Assembly: GCA_021014325.1 (NCBI GenBank)
Contig: JAJGQC010000042.1
Span: 1 to 64,000, forward strand
Direction of reading: 5' to 3'
Length of the DNA stretch: 64,000 nt
DNA from: Plazaster borealis
Taxonomy: Eukaryota; Echinodermata; Asteroidea; Forcipulatida; Labidiasteridae
Position numbers and translations under genes: made by a program. This document shows positions 36,101-49,900 of this stretch, in pieces (positions within the stretch are counted from its first letter, which is position 1; each line of letters opens with the position of its first letter). The notes beneath the pieces were generated by a model. It searched no databases. It saw nothing but the letters and a program-made list of their open reading frames with translations, and was not told the origin of the DNA.

Positions 36101-39100
36101 AATAGGCCATAACCATGGCCGGAAGTAACTCCCACATGCCACGTGCATGTGTCCAAGTCCTTTTCGCAATTAAGTTCGGAACTTCCAGTGTTTTTACTAC
36201 CATAGGTTTTGGCTAATGAGCCGAACACCTAATAATAATGCATTTATAATGCGCCATCTATCTAGATCTAGTGTACAAGACCTGATTCTGAGGCGCAGAA
36301 CCAAAAACAAAACATATAACCAACAAAAGAGAAATATAGAACACAAAGACAATTATACAATGAATAATAATAATGAAAGTGGTGTGGATCATAACAATAG
36401 GTTTTAATAGGCCATAACCATGGCCGGAAGTAAGTCCCACATACCACGTGCATGTGTCCAAGTCCCTTTTCGCAATTAAGTTCGGAACTTCCAGTGTTTT
36501 TACTACCATAGGTTTTTGGCTAATGAGCCGAACACCTAATAATAATGCATTATAATGCACCATCTATCTAGATCTAGTGTACAAGACCCTATTCCGAGGC
36601 GCAGAACCAAAAACAAACAAACATATAAGCAACATATATGCACACGTGCATGTGTCCAAGTCCCTTTTCGCAATTAAGTTCGGAACTTCCAGTGTTTTTA
36701 CTACCATAGGTTTTTGGCTAATGAGCCGAACACCTAATAATAATGCATTTATAATGCGCCATCTATCTAGATCTAGTGTACAAGACCCTATTCCGAGGCG
36801 CAGAACCAAAGACAAAACATAAAAGAGAAATATAGAACACAAAGACAATTATACAATGAATAATAAAAATAATTAAAGTGGTGATTGCATGTGTCCAAGT
36901 GCAATTAAGTTCGGAACTTCCAGTGTTTTTACTACCATAGGTTTTTGGCCAATGAGCCGAACACCTAATAATAATGTATTTATAATGCGCCATCTATCTA
37001 GATCTAGTGTACAAGACCCGATTCTGAGGCGCAGAACCAAAAACAAAACATAGACCAACAAAAGAGAAATATAGAACACAAAGACAATTATACAATGAAT
37101 AATAATAATAATGAAAGTGGTGTGGATGATAACAATAGGTTTTAATAGGCCATAACCATGGCCGGAAGTAAGTCCCACATGCCACGTGCATGTGTCCAAG
37201 TCCCTTTTCGCAATTAAGTTCGGAACTTCCAGTGTTTTTACTACCATAGGTTTTTGGCTAATGAGCCGAACACCTAATAATAATGCATTATAATGCACCA
37301 TCTATCTAGATCTAGTGTACAAGACCCTATTCCTAGGCGCAGAACCAAAAACAAACAAACATATAAGCAACAAAAGAGGAAATATAGATAACAATAGGTT
37401 TTAATAGGCAATAACCATGGCCGGAAGTAACTCCCACATGCCACGTGCATGTGTCCAAGTCCCTTTTCGCAATTAAGTTCGGAACTTCCAGTGTTTTTAC
37501 TACCATAGGTTTTTGGCTAATGAGCCGAACACCTAATAATAATGCATTTATAATGCGCCATCTATCTAGATCTAGTGTACACGACCCGATTCGGAGGCGC
37601 AGAACCAAAAACAAAACATATAACCAACAAAAGAGAAATATACAACACAAAGAATACAATGAATAATAATAATAATGAAAGTGGTGTGGATCATAACAAT
37701 AGGTTTTAATAGGCCATAACCATGGCCGGAAGTAAGTCCCACATACCACGTGCATGTGTCCAAGTCCCTTTTCGCAATTAAGTTCGGAACTTCCAGTGTT
37801 TTTACTACCATAGGTTTTTGGCTAATGAGCCAAACACCTAATAATAATGCATTATAATGCACCATCTATCTAGATCTAGTGTACAAGACCCTATTCCGAG
37901 GCGCAGAACCAAAAACAAACAAACATATAAGCAACAAAAGAGGAAATATAGATAACAATAGGTTTTAATAGGCCATAACCATGGCCGGAAGTAAGTCCCA
38001 CATGCCACGTGCATGTGTCCAAGTCCCTTTTCGCAATTAAGTTCGGAACTTCCAGTGTTTTTACTACCATAGGTTTTTGGCCAATGAGCCGAACACCTAA
38101 TAATAATGCATTTATAATGCGCCATCTATCTAGATCTAGTGTACAAGACCTGATTCTGAGGCGCAGAACCAAAAACAAAACATAGACCAACAAAAGAGAA
38201 ATATAGAACACAAAGACAATTATACAATGAATAATAATAATAATGAAAGTGGTGTGGATGATAACAATAGGTTTTAATAGGCCATAACCATGGCCGGAAG
38301 TAAGTCCCACATGCCACATGCATGTGTCCAAGTCCCTTTTCGCAATTAAGTTCGGAACTTCCAGTGTTTTTACTACCATAGGTTTTTTGGCTAATGAGCC
38401 GAACACCTAATAATAATGCATTATAATGCACCATCTATCTAGATCTAGTGTACAAGACCCTATTCCTAGGCGCAGAACCAAAAACAAACAAACATATAAG
38501 CAAAAAAAGAGGAAATATAGATAACAATAGGTTTTAATATGACTTATCAATGTCCGGAAGTAACTCCCACATGCCACGTGCATGTGTCCAAGTCCCTTTT
38601 CGCAATTAAGTTCGGAACTTCCAGTGTTTTTACTACCATAGGTTTTTTGGCTAATGAGCCGAACACCTAATAATAATGCATTTATAATGCGCCATCTATC
38701 TAGATCTAGTGTACAAGACCCGATTCCGAGGCGCAGAACCAAAAAAAACAAACATATAACCAACAAAAGAGAAATATAGAACACAAAGACAGTTATACAA
38801 TGAATAATAATAATAATGAAAGTGGTGTGGATCATAACAATAGGTTTTAATAGGCCATAACCATGGCCGGAAGTAAGTCCCACATACCACGTGCATGTGT
38901 CCATGTCCCTTTTCGCAATTAAGTTCGGAACTTCCAGTGTTTTTACTACCATAGGTTTTTGGCTAATGAGCCGAACACCTAATAATAATGCATTATAATG
39001 CACCATCTATCTAGATCTAGTGCACAAGACCCTATTCCGAGGCGCAGAACCAAAAACAAACAAACATATAAGCAACAAAAGAGGAAATATAGATAACACT

Positions 39101-42100
39101 AGGTTTTAATAGGCCATAACCATGGCCGGAAGTAACTCCCACATGCCACATGCATGTGTCCAAGTCCTTTCGCAATTAAGTTCTGAACTTCCTGTGTTTT
39201 CACTACCATAGGTTTTTGGCTAATGAGCTGAACACCTAATAATAATGATTTATAATGCGCCATCTATCTAGATCTAGTGTACAAGACCTGATTCTGAGGC
39301 GCAGAACCAAAAACCAAACATATAACCAACAAAAGAGAAATATAGAACACAAAGACAATTATACAATGAATAATAATAATAATGAAAGTGGTGTGGATGA
39401 TAACAATAGGTTTTAATAGGCCATAACCATGGCCGGAAGTAAGTCCCACATGCCACATGCATATGTCCAAGTCCCTTTTCGCAATTAAGTTCGGAACTTC
39501 CAGTGTTTTTACTACCATAGGTTTTTGGCTAATGAGCCGAACACCTAATAACAATGCATTATAATGCACCATCTATCTAGATCTAGTGTACAAGACCCTA
39601 TTCCGAGGCGCAGAACCAAAAACAAACAAACATATAAGCAACAAAATAGGAAATATAGATAACAATAGGTTTTAATAGGCCATAACCATGGCCGGCAGTA
39701 ACTCCCACATGCCATGTGCATATGTGTCCAAGTCCCTTTTTGCAATTAAGTTCGGAACTTCAAGTGTTTTTACTACCATAGGTTTTTTGGCTAATGAGCC
39801 AAACACCTAATAATAATGCATTTATAATGCGCCATCTATCTAGATCTAGTGTACAAGACCCGATTCCGAGGCGCAGAACCAAAAAAACAAAACACAGACC
39901 AACAAAAGAGAAATATAGAACACAAAGACAATTATACAATGAATAATAATAATAATGAAAGTGTGTGGATGATAACAATAGGTTTTAATAGGCCATAACC
40001 ATGGCCGGAAGTAAGTCCCACATGCCACATGCATGTGTCCAAGTCCCTTTTCGCAATTAAGTTCGGAACTTCCAGTGTTTTTACTACCATAGGTTTTTGG
40101 CCAATGAGCTGAACACCTAATAATAATGCATTATAATGCACCATCTATCTAGATCTAGTGTACAAGACCCTATTCCTAGGCGCAGAACCAAAAACAAACA
40201 AACATATAAGCAACAAAAGAGGAAATATAGATAACAATAGGTTTTAATAGGCCATAACCATGGCCGGAAGTAACTCCCACATGCCACGTGCATGTGTCCA
40301 AGTCCCTTTTCGCAATTAAGTTCGGAACTTCAAGTGTTTTTACTACCATAGGTTTTTGGCCAATGAGCCGAACACCTAATAATAATGATTTATAATGCGC
40401 CATCTATCTAGATCTAGTGTACACGACCCGATTCGAGGCGCAGAACCAAAAACAAAACATATAACCAACAAAAGAGAAATATAGAACACAAAGACAATTA
40501 TACAATGAATAATAATAATAATGAAAGTGGTGTGGATGATAACAATAGGTTTTAATAGGCCATAACCATGGCCGGAAGTAAGTCCCACATACCACGTGCA
40601 TGTGTCCAAGTCTTTCGCAATTAAGTTCGTAACTTCCAGTGTTTTTACTACCATAGGTTTTTGGCTAATGAGCCGAACACCTAATAATAATGCATTATAA
40701 TGCACCATCTATCTAGATCTAGTGTACAAGACCCTATTCCGAGGCGCAGAACCAAAAAAAAACAAACATATAAGCAACAAAAGAGGAAATATAGATAACA
40801 CTAGGTTTTAATAGGCCATAACCATGGCCGGAAGTAACTCACACATGACACCTTCATGTGTCCAAGTCCTTTTCGCAATTAAATTCTGAACTTACCGTGT
40901 TTTCTCTTCCATATGTTTTTTTGCTTATGAGCCGAACACCTAATAATAATGCATTTTTATTGCGCCATCTATCTAGATATAGTGTACAAGACCTGATTCC
41001 GAGGCGCAGAACCAAAACAAAACACATACCCAAAAAAAGAAGAAATATAGAACACAAAGACAATTATACAATGAATAATAATAATAATGAAAGTGGTGTG
41101 GATAATAACAATAGGTTTTAATAGGCCATAACCATGGCTGGAAGTAAGTCCCACATGCCACATGCATGTGTCCAAGTCCCTTTTCGCAATTAAGTTCGGA
41201 ACTTCCAGTGTTTTTACTACCATAGGTTTTTGGCTAATGAGCCGAACACCTAATAACAATGCATTATAATGCACCATCTATCTAGATCTAGTGTACAAGA
41301 CCCTATTCAGAGGCGCAGAACCAAAAACAAACATACTTATAAGAAACATAATATGAAATATAGATAAAAATATTTATTAATAGGCCATAAACATGGACTG
41401 CAGTAACTCACACATGCCATGTGCATCAGTCCAAGACCATATTCCCAAATAAGTTCGGAACTTCCAGTGTATTTACTACCATAGGTTTTTGGCTAATGAG
41501 CCGAACACCTAATAATAATGTATTTATAATGCGCCATCTATCTAGATCTAGAGTACAAGACCCGATTCTGAGGCGCAGAACCAAAAAACAAAACATATAA
41601 CCACCAAAAGAGAAATATAGAACACAAAGACAATTATACAATGAATAATAATAATAATGAAAGTGGTGTGGATCATAACAATAGGTTTTAATAGGCTATA
41701 ACCATGGCCGGAAGTAACTCTCACATGCCACGTGCATGTGTCCAAGTCCCTTTTCGTAATTAAGTTCGGAACTTCCAGTGTTTTTACTACCATAGGTTTT
41801 TGGCCAATGAGCCGAACACCTAATAATAATGCATTATAATGCACCATCTATCTAGATCTAGTGTACAAGACCCTATTCCGAGGCGCAGAACCAAAAACAA
41901 ACAAACATATAAGCAACAAAAGAGGAAATATAAAAAACATTAGGAGTTAATAGGACATAACCATGGCCGGAAGTAACTCCCACATGCCACGTGCATGTGT
42001 CCAAGTCCCTTTTCGCAATTAAGTTAGGAACTTCCAGTGTTTTTACTACCATAGGTTTTTGGCCAATGAGCTGAACACCTAATAATAATGTATTTATAAT

Positions 42101-42379
42101 GCGCCATCTATCTAGATCTAGTGTACAAGACCTGATTCTGAGGCGCAGAACCAAAAACAAAACATATAACCAACAAAAGAGAAATATAGAACACAAAGAC
42201 AATTATACAATGAATAATAATAACAATGAAAGTGGTGTGGATCATAACAATAGGTTTAAATAGGCCATAACCATGGCCGGAAGTAAGTCCCACATGCCAC
42301 ATGCATGTGTCCAAGTCCTTTTCGCAATTAAGTTCGGAACTTCCAGTGTTTTTACTACCATAGGTTTTTGGCCAATGAG
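33118..42379 (+). repeat. A/B satellite core: dimeric higher-order repeat of about 569 bp
   Basis: Anchor intervals alternate about 259 bp (B) and about 310 bp (A): 33,118, 33,378, 33,689, 33,948, 34,261, 34,520, 34,830, 35,088, and so on to 42,071 and 42,380. I count 16 B monomers, each followed by an A. A differs from B by a 51-bp segment (ACACAAAGACAATTATACAA, then ATGAATAATAATAATAATGA, then AAGTGGTGTGG). It also differs by GCATTTATAATGCGCC versus GCATTATAATGCACC, and by CCAACAAAAGAGAAAT versus GCAACAAAAGAGGAAAT. The only break is at 36,528-37,265 (198, 231 and 309 bp), where two adjacent monomers carry large deletions and an extra A follows. Minus-strand frames of 62-199 codons cross monomers but do not repeat in phase, so they are not genes. 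Confidence 0.95.
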
Positions 42380-43500
42380 CCGAACACCTAATAATAATGT
42401 ATTTATAATGCTCCATCTATCTAGATCTAGTGTACAAGACCCTATTCCGAGGCGCAGAACCAAAAACAAAACATATAACCAACAAAAGAGAAATATAGAA
42501 CACAAAGACAATTATACAATGGATAACAATAGGTTTTAATAGGCCATAACCATGGCTGGAAGTAAGTCCCACATGCCATGTGCAAGTGTCCAAGTCCCTT
42601 TTCGCAATTAAGTTCGGAACTTCCAGTGTTTTTACTACCATAGGTTTTTGGCTAATGAGCCGAACACCTAATAAAATGCATTATAATGCACCATCTATCT
42701 AAATCTAGTGTACAATACCCTATTCTGAGGCGCAGAACCAAAAACAAACAAACATATAAGCAACAAAATAGGAAATATAGAACACAAAAGACAATTATAC
42801 AATGAATAATAATAATAATGAAAGTGGTGGATGATAACAATAGGTTTTAATAGGCCATAACCATGGCCTGAAGTAACTCCCACATGCCATGTGCATGTGT
42901 CCAAGTCCCTTTTCGCAATTAAGTTCGGAACTTCCAGTGTTTTCACTACTATAGGTTTTTGGCCAATGAGCCGAACACCTAATAATAATGTATTTATAAT
43001 GCGCCATCTATCTAGATCTAGTGTACAAGACCTGATTCTGAGGCGCAGAACCAAAAACCAAACATATAACCAACAAAAGAGAAATATAGAACACAAAGAC
43101 AATTATACAATGAATAATATAAATAATGAAAGTGGTGTGGATGATAACAATAGGTTTTAATAGGCCATAACCATGGCTGAAGTAAGTCCCACATGCCACA
43201 TGCATGTGTCCAAGTCCCTTTTCGCAATTAAGTTCTGAACTTCCAGTGTTTTTACTACTATAGGGTTTTTGCCAATGAGCCAACACCTAATAACAATGCA
43301 TTATAATGCACTATCTATCTAGATCTAGTGTACAAGACCCTATTCTGAGGCGCAGAACCAAAAACAAACAAACATATAAGCAACAAAAGAGGAAACATAG
43401 ATAACAATAGGTTTTAATAGGCCATAAGCATGGCTGAAGTAACTCCCACATGCCACGTGCATGTGTCCAAGTCCTTTTCGCAATTAAGTTTGTAATCTTC
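42380..43500 (+). repeat. A/B satellite, right edge: irregular monomers
   Basis: Alternation breaks down. The anchor at 42,380 starts a 280-bp A monomer with a deletion of about 30 bp. The anchor at 42,660 starts a 311-bp chimera with B-type beginning (GCATTATAATGCACC, GCAACAAAATAGGAAAT) that nevertheless keeps the A-specific 51-bp segment. The anchor at 42,971 starts a 309-bp A, and at 43,280 a partial B ends near 43,495 at CGCAATTAAGTTTG. Confidence 0.9.
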
Positions 43501-43582
43501 GCACAAGCTGATCCTTACCAAAAAGAAGACACCAAACTACTCCTAACCCTTAAAAAATCCTAACCACAACCTTTTACTTCCC
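43501..43582. other. Short unique insert at the right edge of the array
   Basis: About 80 bp not found elsewhere in the window, containing CTAACCCTT and CCTAACCAC. It separates the last array monomer from the outlier fragment. Confidence 0.5.
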
Positions 43583-43678
43583 TATAACCATGGCCGGCAG
43601 TAAGTCCCACATGCCACGTGCATGTGTCCAAGTCCCTTTTCGCAATTAGATTCGAACTTCCTGTGTTTTTACTACCAT
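43583..43678 (+). repeat. Partial satellite monomer, right outlier
   Basis: Matches the monomer from ATAACCATGGCCGGCAGTAA through GTGTCCAAGTCCC and CGCAATTAGATTCG to ACTACCAT. It is the counterpart of the left outlier at 31,696-31,846 and ends at the same breakpoint. Confidence 0.85.
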
Positions 43679-43747
43679 TGGATTGCGCTATCTCAAGTGG
43701 TAGGGTCGAAGTGATGAAACTCTTCCTGATCGCAGACGGGGTTACTG
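43679..43747 (+). repeat. Array-flank direct repeat, right copy
   Basis: TGGATTGCGCTATCTCAAGT, GGTAGGGTCGAAGTGATGAA, a seven- to eight-base insertion, then GATCGCAGACGGGGTTACTG. Nearly the same as 31,847-31,909. Confidence 0.85.
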
Positions 43748-43774
43748 TGTGGTCAAACCGAGATGAGCTGCTGC

Positions 43775-43985
43775 TGGATTTCATAAGGATTTAATTTGGA
43801 TTTGGATTTAATTTGGATTTGATTAGGATTTAATTTTGATTTGATTTGGATTTGGATTTGATTAGGATTTGATTGGGATTTCATTTGGATTTAGATTTAA
43901 TTTGGATTTGATTTGGCCTGATTTGGATTTAATTTGGATTTGATTTGGATTTGATTTGACTCACCTGACTTAAATTTAATTTGGA
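43775..43985 (+). repeat. GATTT-type block at the right boundary of the A/B satellite
   Basis: C-poor GATTTGGATTT-type sequence mirrors the block at 31,433-31,695 on the other side of the satellite. It passes into CCTGA pentamers through a mixed zone at 43,958-44,000. Confidence 0.9.
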
Positions 43986-46900
43986 CATGACCTGGATTTG
44001 ACCTGACCTGACCTGACCTGACCCGACCTGACCTGACCTGACTGACCAGACCCGACATGACTCACCTGACCTGACTCAACCTGACCTGACAGACTCACCT
44101 GACCTGACCTGACATGACCTGGCCTGACCTGACCAGACTCACCCGACCTGACTGACCTGGCCCGACTCAACCTGACCTGACCTGACTCGACCTGACCGAC
44201 TCACCTGACTCAGACTCAACCTGACCTGACCTGACCCGACCTGACTCAGACTCCAACCTGACCTGACTGACCTGACCTGACCTGACCTGACCTGACCTGA
44301 CCCTGACCTGACTGACCCGACCTGACCACGACTCACCTGACCCGACCTAACCTGACCTGACCTGACCTGACCAGACTCACCCGACCTGACCCGACCTGAC
44401 CTGGCCTGACCTGACCTGACTCACCTGACCTGACTCGACCTGACCTGACCCGACTCAACCTGACCTGACCTGACTGACCTGACCTGACCTCACCTGACTC
44501 AGACTCAACCCGACCTGACCTGACCTGACCTGACTCAACCTGACTGACCTGACCTGACCCGACTCACCCGACCTGACCTGACATGACTCACCCGACCTGA
44601 CCAGACTCACCTGACCTGACCGACCTGACTCACCCGACTCAACCTGACCTGACCTGACTCCAACCTGACCTGACCTGACCTGACCTGACCTGACTCACCC
44701 GACCTGACCTGACTCACCTGACCTGACTGACCTCAGACTCAACCTGACCTGACCTGACCTGACCTGACTCGACCTGACCTGACCTGACTGACCCGACCTG
44801 ACCTGACCTGACCCGACCTGACCGACCTGACACCTGACTCACCCGACCTGACTCACCTGACCTGACCTGACCTGACTGACCTGACCTGACCTGACTCACC
44901 TGACCTGACCCTGACCTGACCTGACCTGACCTGACCTGACTCACCTGACCTGACCCGACCTGACCTGACCTGACCTGACCTGACTCAACCTGACCTGACT
45001 GACTCGACCTGACTCCGACCTGACTCAGACTGACCTGACCTGACCTGACTCAACTGACCTGACCTGACCCGACCTGACTGACCAGACCTGACCAGACTCA
45101 CCTGACTCCAGACTCAACCCGACCTGACCTGACCTGACCTGACCCGACCTGACCTGACCTGACCAGACCTGACTGACTCCACCTGACCCGACTCAACCCG
45201 ACCTGACTCACCCGACCTGACCCGACTCGACCTGACCTGACCTGACCTGACTCCGACTGACCTGACCAGAACCACCTGACCTGACTCCTGACCTGACTGT
45301 GACTCACCCGACTCAAACTCAACCTGACCTGACCTGACTCACCGGACCGACCTAACCTGACCTGACCTGACCTGACTTGACTCACCCGACCTGACTCACC
45401 CGACCTACCCTGACTCAACCTGACCTGACTCGACCTGACCAGACCTGACCGACTCACCTGACCAAGACTGACCCGACCTGACCTGACCTGACCTGACCTG
45501 ACTCCACCTGACCTGACCTGACCTGACCTGACCAGACCCGACGACTCACCCGACTCGACTAACCTGACCTGACCTGACCTGATATGACTCACCCGACCTG
45601 ACCTGACCTGAACTCAACCTGACCGACCTGACCTGACCTGACTCGACCTGACCGACTCACCCGACTCAGACTAACCTGACCTGACCTGACCTGACCTGAC
45701 TCCGACCTGACCTGACCTGACCTGACTCCTGACCTGACTGACTGACCTGACCTGACCCGACCTGACCTGACCTGACTCGACCTGACCTGACTCAACCTGA
45801 CCTGACCTGACTCACCCGACCTGACTGACCTGACCTGACCTGACCCGACTATGACCTGACTCAGAACCCTGACCCGACTCACCTGACCTGACCTGACCAG
45901 ACTCACCCTGACCCGACCTGACTCGACCTGACCTGACCTGACCCGACCTGACCTGAACCCGACCTGACTGACTCACCCGACTCAGACTCAACCTGACTGA
46001 CCTGACCTGACCTGACCTGACCGACTGACCTGACCTGACCTGACCTGACCAAGACCTGACATGACTCACCCGACCTGACTCAACCTGACCTGACCTGACC
46101 TGACCAGACTCACCCGACCTGACCTGACATGACCTGGCCCGACCAGACCAGACTCACCTGACCTGACCTGACCTGACCTGACTCAACCCGACCTGACCTG
46201 ACCCGACCTGACCAGACCTGACCACACTCACCTGACTCAAACCTGACCTGACCTGACTGACCTGACCAACTGACCTGACCTGACCTGACCTGACCGACTC
46301 CGACCTGACGACCCACCTGACCTGACTCAACCTGACCTGACCCGACCTGACTGACTCCGACCTGACCTGACCTGACCTGACCTGACCTGGACCTGACCTG
46401 ACAAGACCTGACCAGACTCACCCGACCTGACTGACTCAACCTGACCTGACCTGACTCAGACTCACCCTGACTCAAACCTGACCTGACTCAACCTGACCTG
46501 ACCTGACCTGACTCTGACCTGACCCGACCTGACTGACTCACCTGACCTGACTCAACCTGACCTGACTGACCTGACCTGACCAGACTCACCTGACCTGACT
46601 CAACCTGACCTGACCTGACCTGACCAGGACTCACCCGACCTGACTCACCTGACCTGACTGACTCCACCTGACCTGACCTGACCTGACTCGACCCGACCTG
46701 ACCAGACTCACCTGACTCACCTGACTCCAACTGACCTGACCTGACCTGACTGACCTGACCTGACCTGACCTGACTCGACCTGACCTGACCTGACCTGACC
46801 TGACTCACCTGACCCTGACTCACCCGACCTGACCTGACCTGACCTGACCCGACCTGACCTGACTGACCTGACCTGACCTGACCCGACCTGACTCACCTGA

Positions 46901-49900
46901 CCTGACCTGACCTGACCTGACTGACCCGACCAGACTCAACCTGACCTGACTCCACCTGACCTGACCCGACCTGACTCGACTGACCTGACTGACTCCAACT
47001 CGACCTGACCTGACTCAACCTGACCCGACTCAACCTGACCTGACCTGACCTGACCTGACTCACCCGACTGACTCGACCTGACCTGACCTGACCTGACTCG
47101 ACCTGACCTGACCTGACCTGACCTGACTCGACCTGACCTGACCCACCTGACCTGACCTGACTGACCTGACTCCCGACCTGACCCGACCTGACTCACCTGA
47201 CCTGACCTGACCTGACTCACCTGACCCGACTGACCTGACCCGACCTGACCTGACCTGACCTCACCCGACCTGACTACCTGACCTGACCCGACCTGACCTG
47301 ACTCACCCGACTCCGACCTGACCTGACCTGACCCGACCTGACTGACTCACCTGACCTGACTGACCTGACTGACCTGACCTGACTCGACCTGACCTGACCT
47401 GACCTGACTCAACCTGACTCGACCTGACCTGACCTGACCTGACCTGACTCACCCGACTGACCTGACTCAACCTGACCTGACTGACCTGACCTGACTCACC
47501 TGACCGACCGACCTGACTCCACCTGACCCGACCTGACTCACCCGACCTGACCTGACCTGACCTGACTCCTGACTCACCTGACTCCGACCTGACCTGACCT
47601 GACCTGACCCGACTCACCTGACCTGACCTGACTCACCTGACCTGACCTGACCTGACTCAACCTGACTGACTCACCTGACCCGACCTGACCTGACCTGACT
47701 CCGACCTGACCTGACTCACCTGACCCGACTCAACCTGACCTGACCTGACCTGACTGACTGACCTGACCTGACCTGACCTGACTCGACCTGACCTGACCTG
47801 ACCTGACCTGACTCACCTGACCTGACTCACCCGACCTGACCTGACCTGACTCAACCTGACCTGACCTGACCTGACTCCGACCTGACTGACCTGACCTGAC
47901 CTGACTCCGACCTGACCAGACTGACCTGACCTGACCTGACCTGACTCACCGACCTGACTGACCTGACCTGACCTGACCTGACCTGACCTGACCTGACCTG
48001 ACCTGACCTGACCTGACCGACTCACCTGACCTGACTCGACCTGACCTGACCTGACCTGACTCAACCTGACCTGACCTGACCTGACCTGACTCCGACCTGA
48101 CTCACCTGACCTGACCTGACTCACCCGACTGACCTGACTCAACCTGACCTGACTGACCTGACCTGACCTGACCTGACTGACCTGACTTGACCTGACCTGA
48201 CCTGACCTGACTCACCTGACCTGACCTGACTGACCTGACCTGACCTGACCTGACTCGACCTGACCTGACCTGACCTGACCCGACCTGACTGACCTGACCT
48301 GACCTGACTCAACCTGACCTGACCTGACCTGACTCACCTGACCTGACTCCGACCTGACCTGACCTGACTCGACCTGACCCGACTCCGACCTGACCTGACT
48401 CCGACCTGACCTGACCTGACCTGACTCACCCGACCTGACCTGACCTGACCTGACTGACCTGACTGACTCACCTGACCTGACTCACCTGACCTGACCTGAC
48501 CTGACTCCACCTGACCTGACCTGACCCGACCTGACCTGACCTGACCTGACCTGACTCGACCTGACCTGACCTGACCTGACCTGACCTGACCTGACCTGAC
48601 TCCTGACCTGACTGACTCACCTGACCCGACCTGACTCAACCTGACCTGACCTGACCTGACCTGACTCGACCTGACCTGACTCGACCTGACCTGACTGACT
48701 CCACCTGACCTGACCTGACTCACCTGACTCGACCTGACTGACCTGACCTGACCTGACCTGACCTGACTGACCTGACTCGACCTGACCTGACCTCACCTGA
48801 CCTGACTCAACCTGACCTGACTCCTGACCTGACCTGACCTCACCTGACCTGACCTGACTCACCTGACCCGACTCAACCTGACCTGACCTGACCTGACTGA
48901 CTCAACCTGACCTGACCTGACCTGACCTGACCTGACCTGACTCCGACCTGACCTGACTGACCTGACCTGACCTGACCTGACCTGACCAGACTCACCCGAC
49001 CTGACTGACCTGACCTGACCTGACCCGACCTGACCTGACTCACCCGACCTGACCCGACCTGACCTGACTGACCTGACGACTCACCTGACCTGACTGACCT
49101 GACCTGACTCACCTGACCTGACTGACCTGACCTGACCTGACCTGACCTGACCTGACCTGACCCGACCTGACCTGACCTGACTCAACCCGACCTGACTGAC
49201 CTGACCTGACTGACCTGACCCGACTCACCTGACCTGACCTGACTCAACCTGACCTGACCTGACCTGACCTGACTCACCTGACCTGACTGACCTGACCTGA
49301 CCTGACCTGACTGACTCACCTGACCTGACTCAAACCTGACCTGACCTGACTGACCTGACTGACCTGACCTGACCTGACCTGACCTGACCTGACCGACCTG
49401 ACTCACCCGACCTGACCTGACCTGACTCCGACCTGACCTGACCTGACTGACTGACCTGACCAGACTCACCTGACCTGACTCAACCTGACCTGACCTGACC
49501 TGACCCGACTCACCCGACCTGACCCGACCTGACCTGACCTGACCTGACTGACCCGACCCGACTCACCCGACCTGACTCAGACTCAACCTGACCTGACCTG
49601 ACCTGACCTGACTCGACCTGACCTGACCCGACCTGACCTGACCCTGACCTGACCTGACCTGACTCACCTGACCTGACTGACCCGACCTGACTCACTCGAC
49701 CTGACCTGACCCGACCTGACCTGACCTGACCTGACCTGACTCACCCGACCTGACCTGACTCAACCTGACTCACCTGACCCTGACTCACCTGACTCGACCT
49801 GACTGACCCGACCTGACCTGACCCGACCTGACCTGACCTGACTCAACCTGACCTGACCTGACCTGACCTGACTGACCTGACCCGACCTGACTCCGACCTG

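Noticed and set aside
33126..39006. Long minus-strand frames of 100-199 codons in the A/B satellite with repeated hydrophobic peptide segments
   Set aside because: They arise from the AT-rich monomer. Dimer length (569) is not a multiple of three, frames overlap in different phases over the same monomers, and no start or splice context is conserved.
32474..43500. CENP-B box in the satellite monomer
   Set aside because: No match to the TTCG....A..CGGG pattern was found in the monomers I read. Centromere identity cannot be claimed from sequence.
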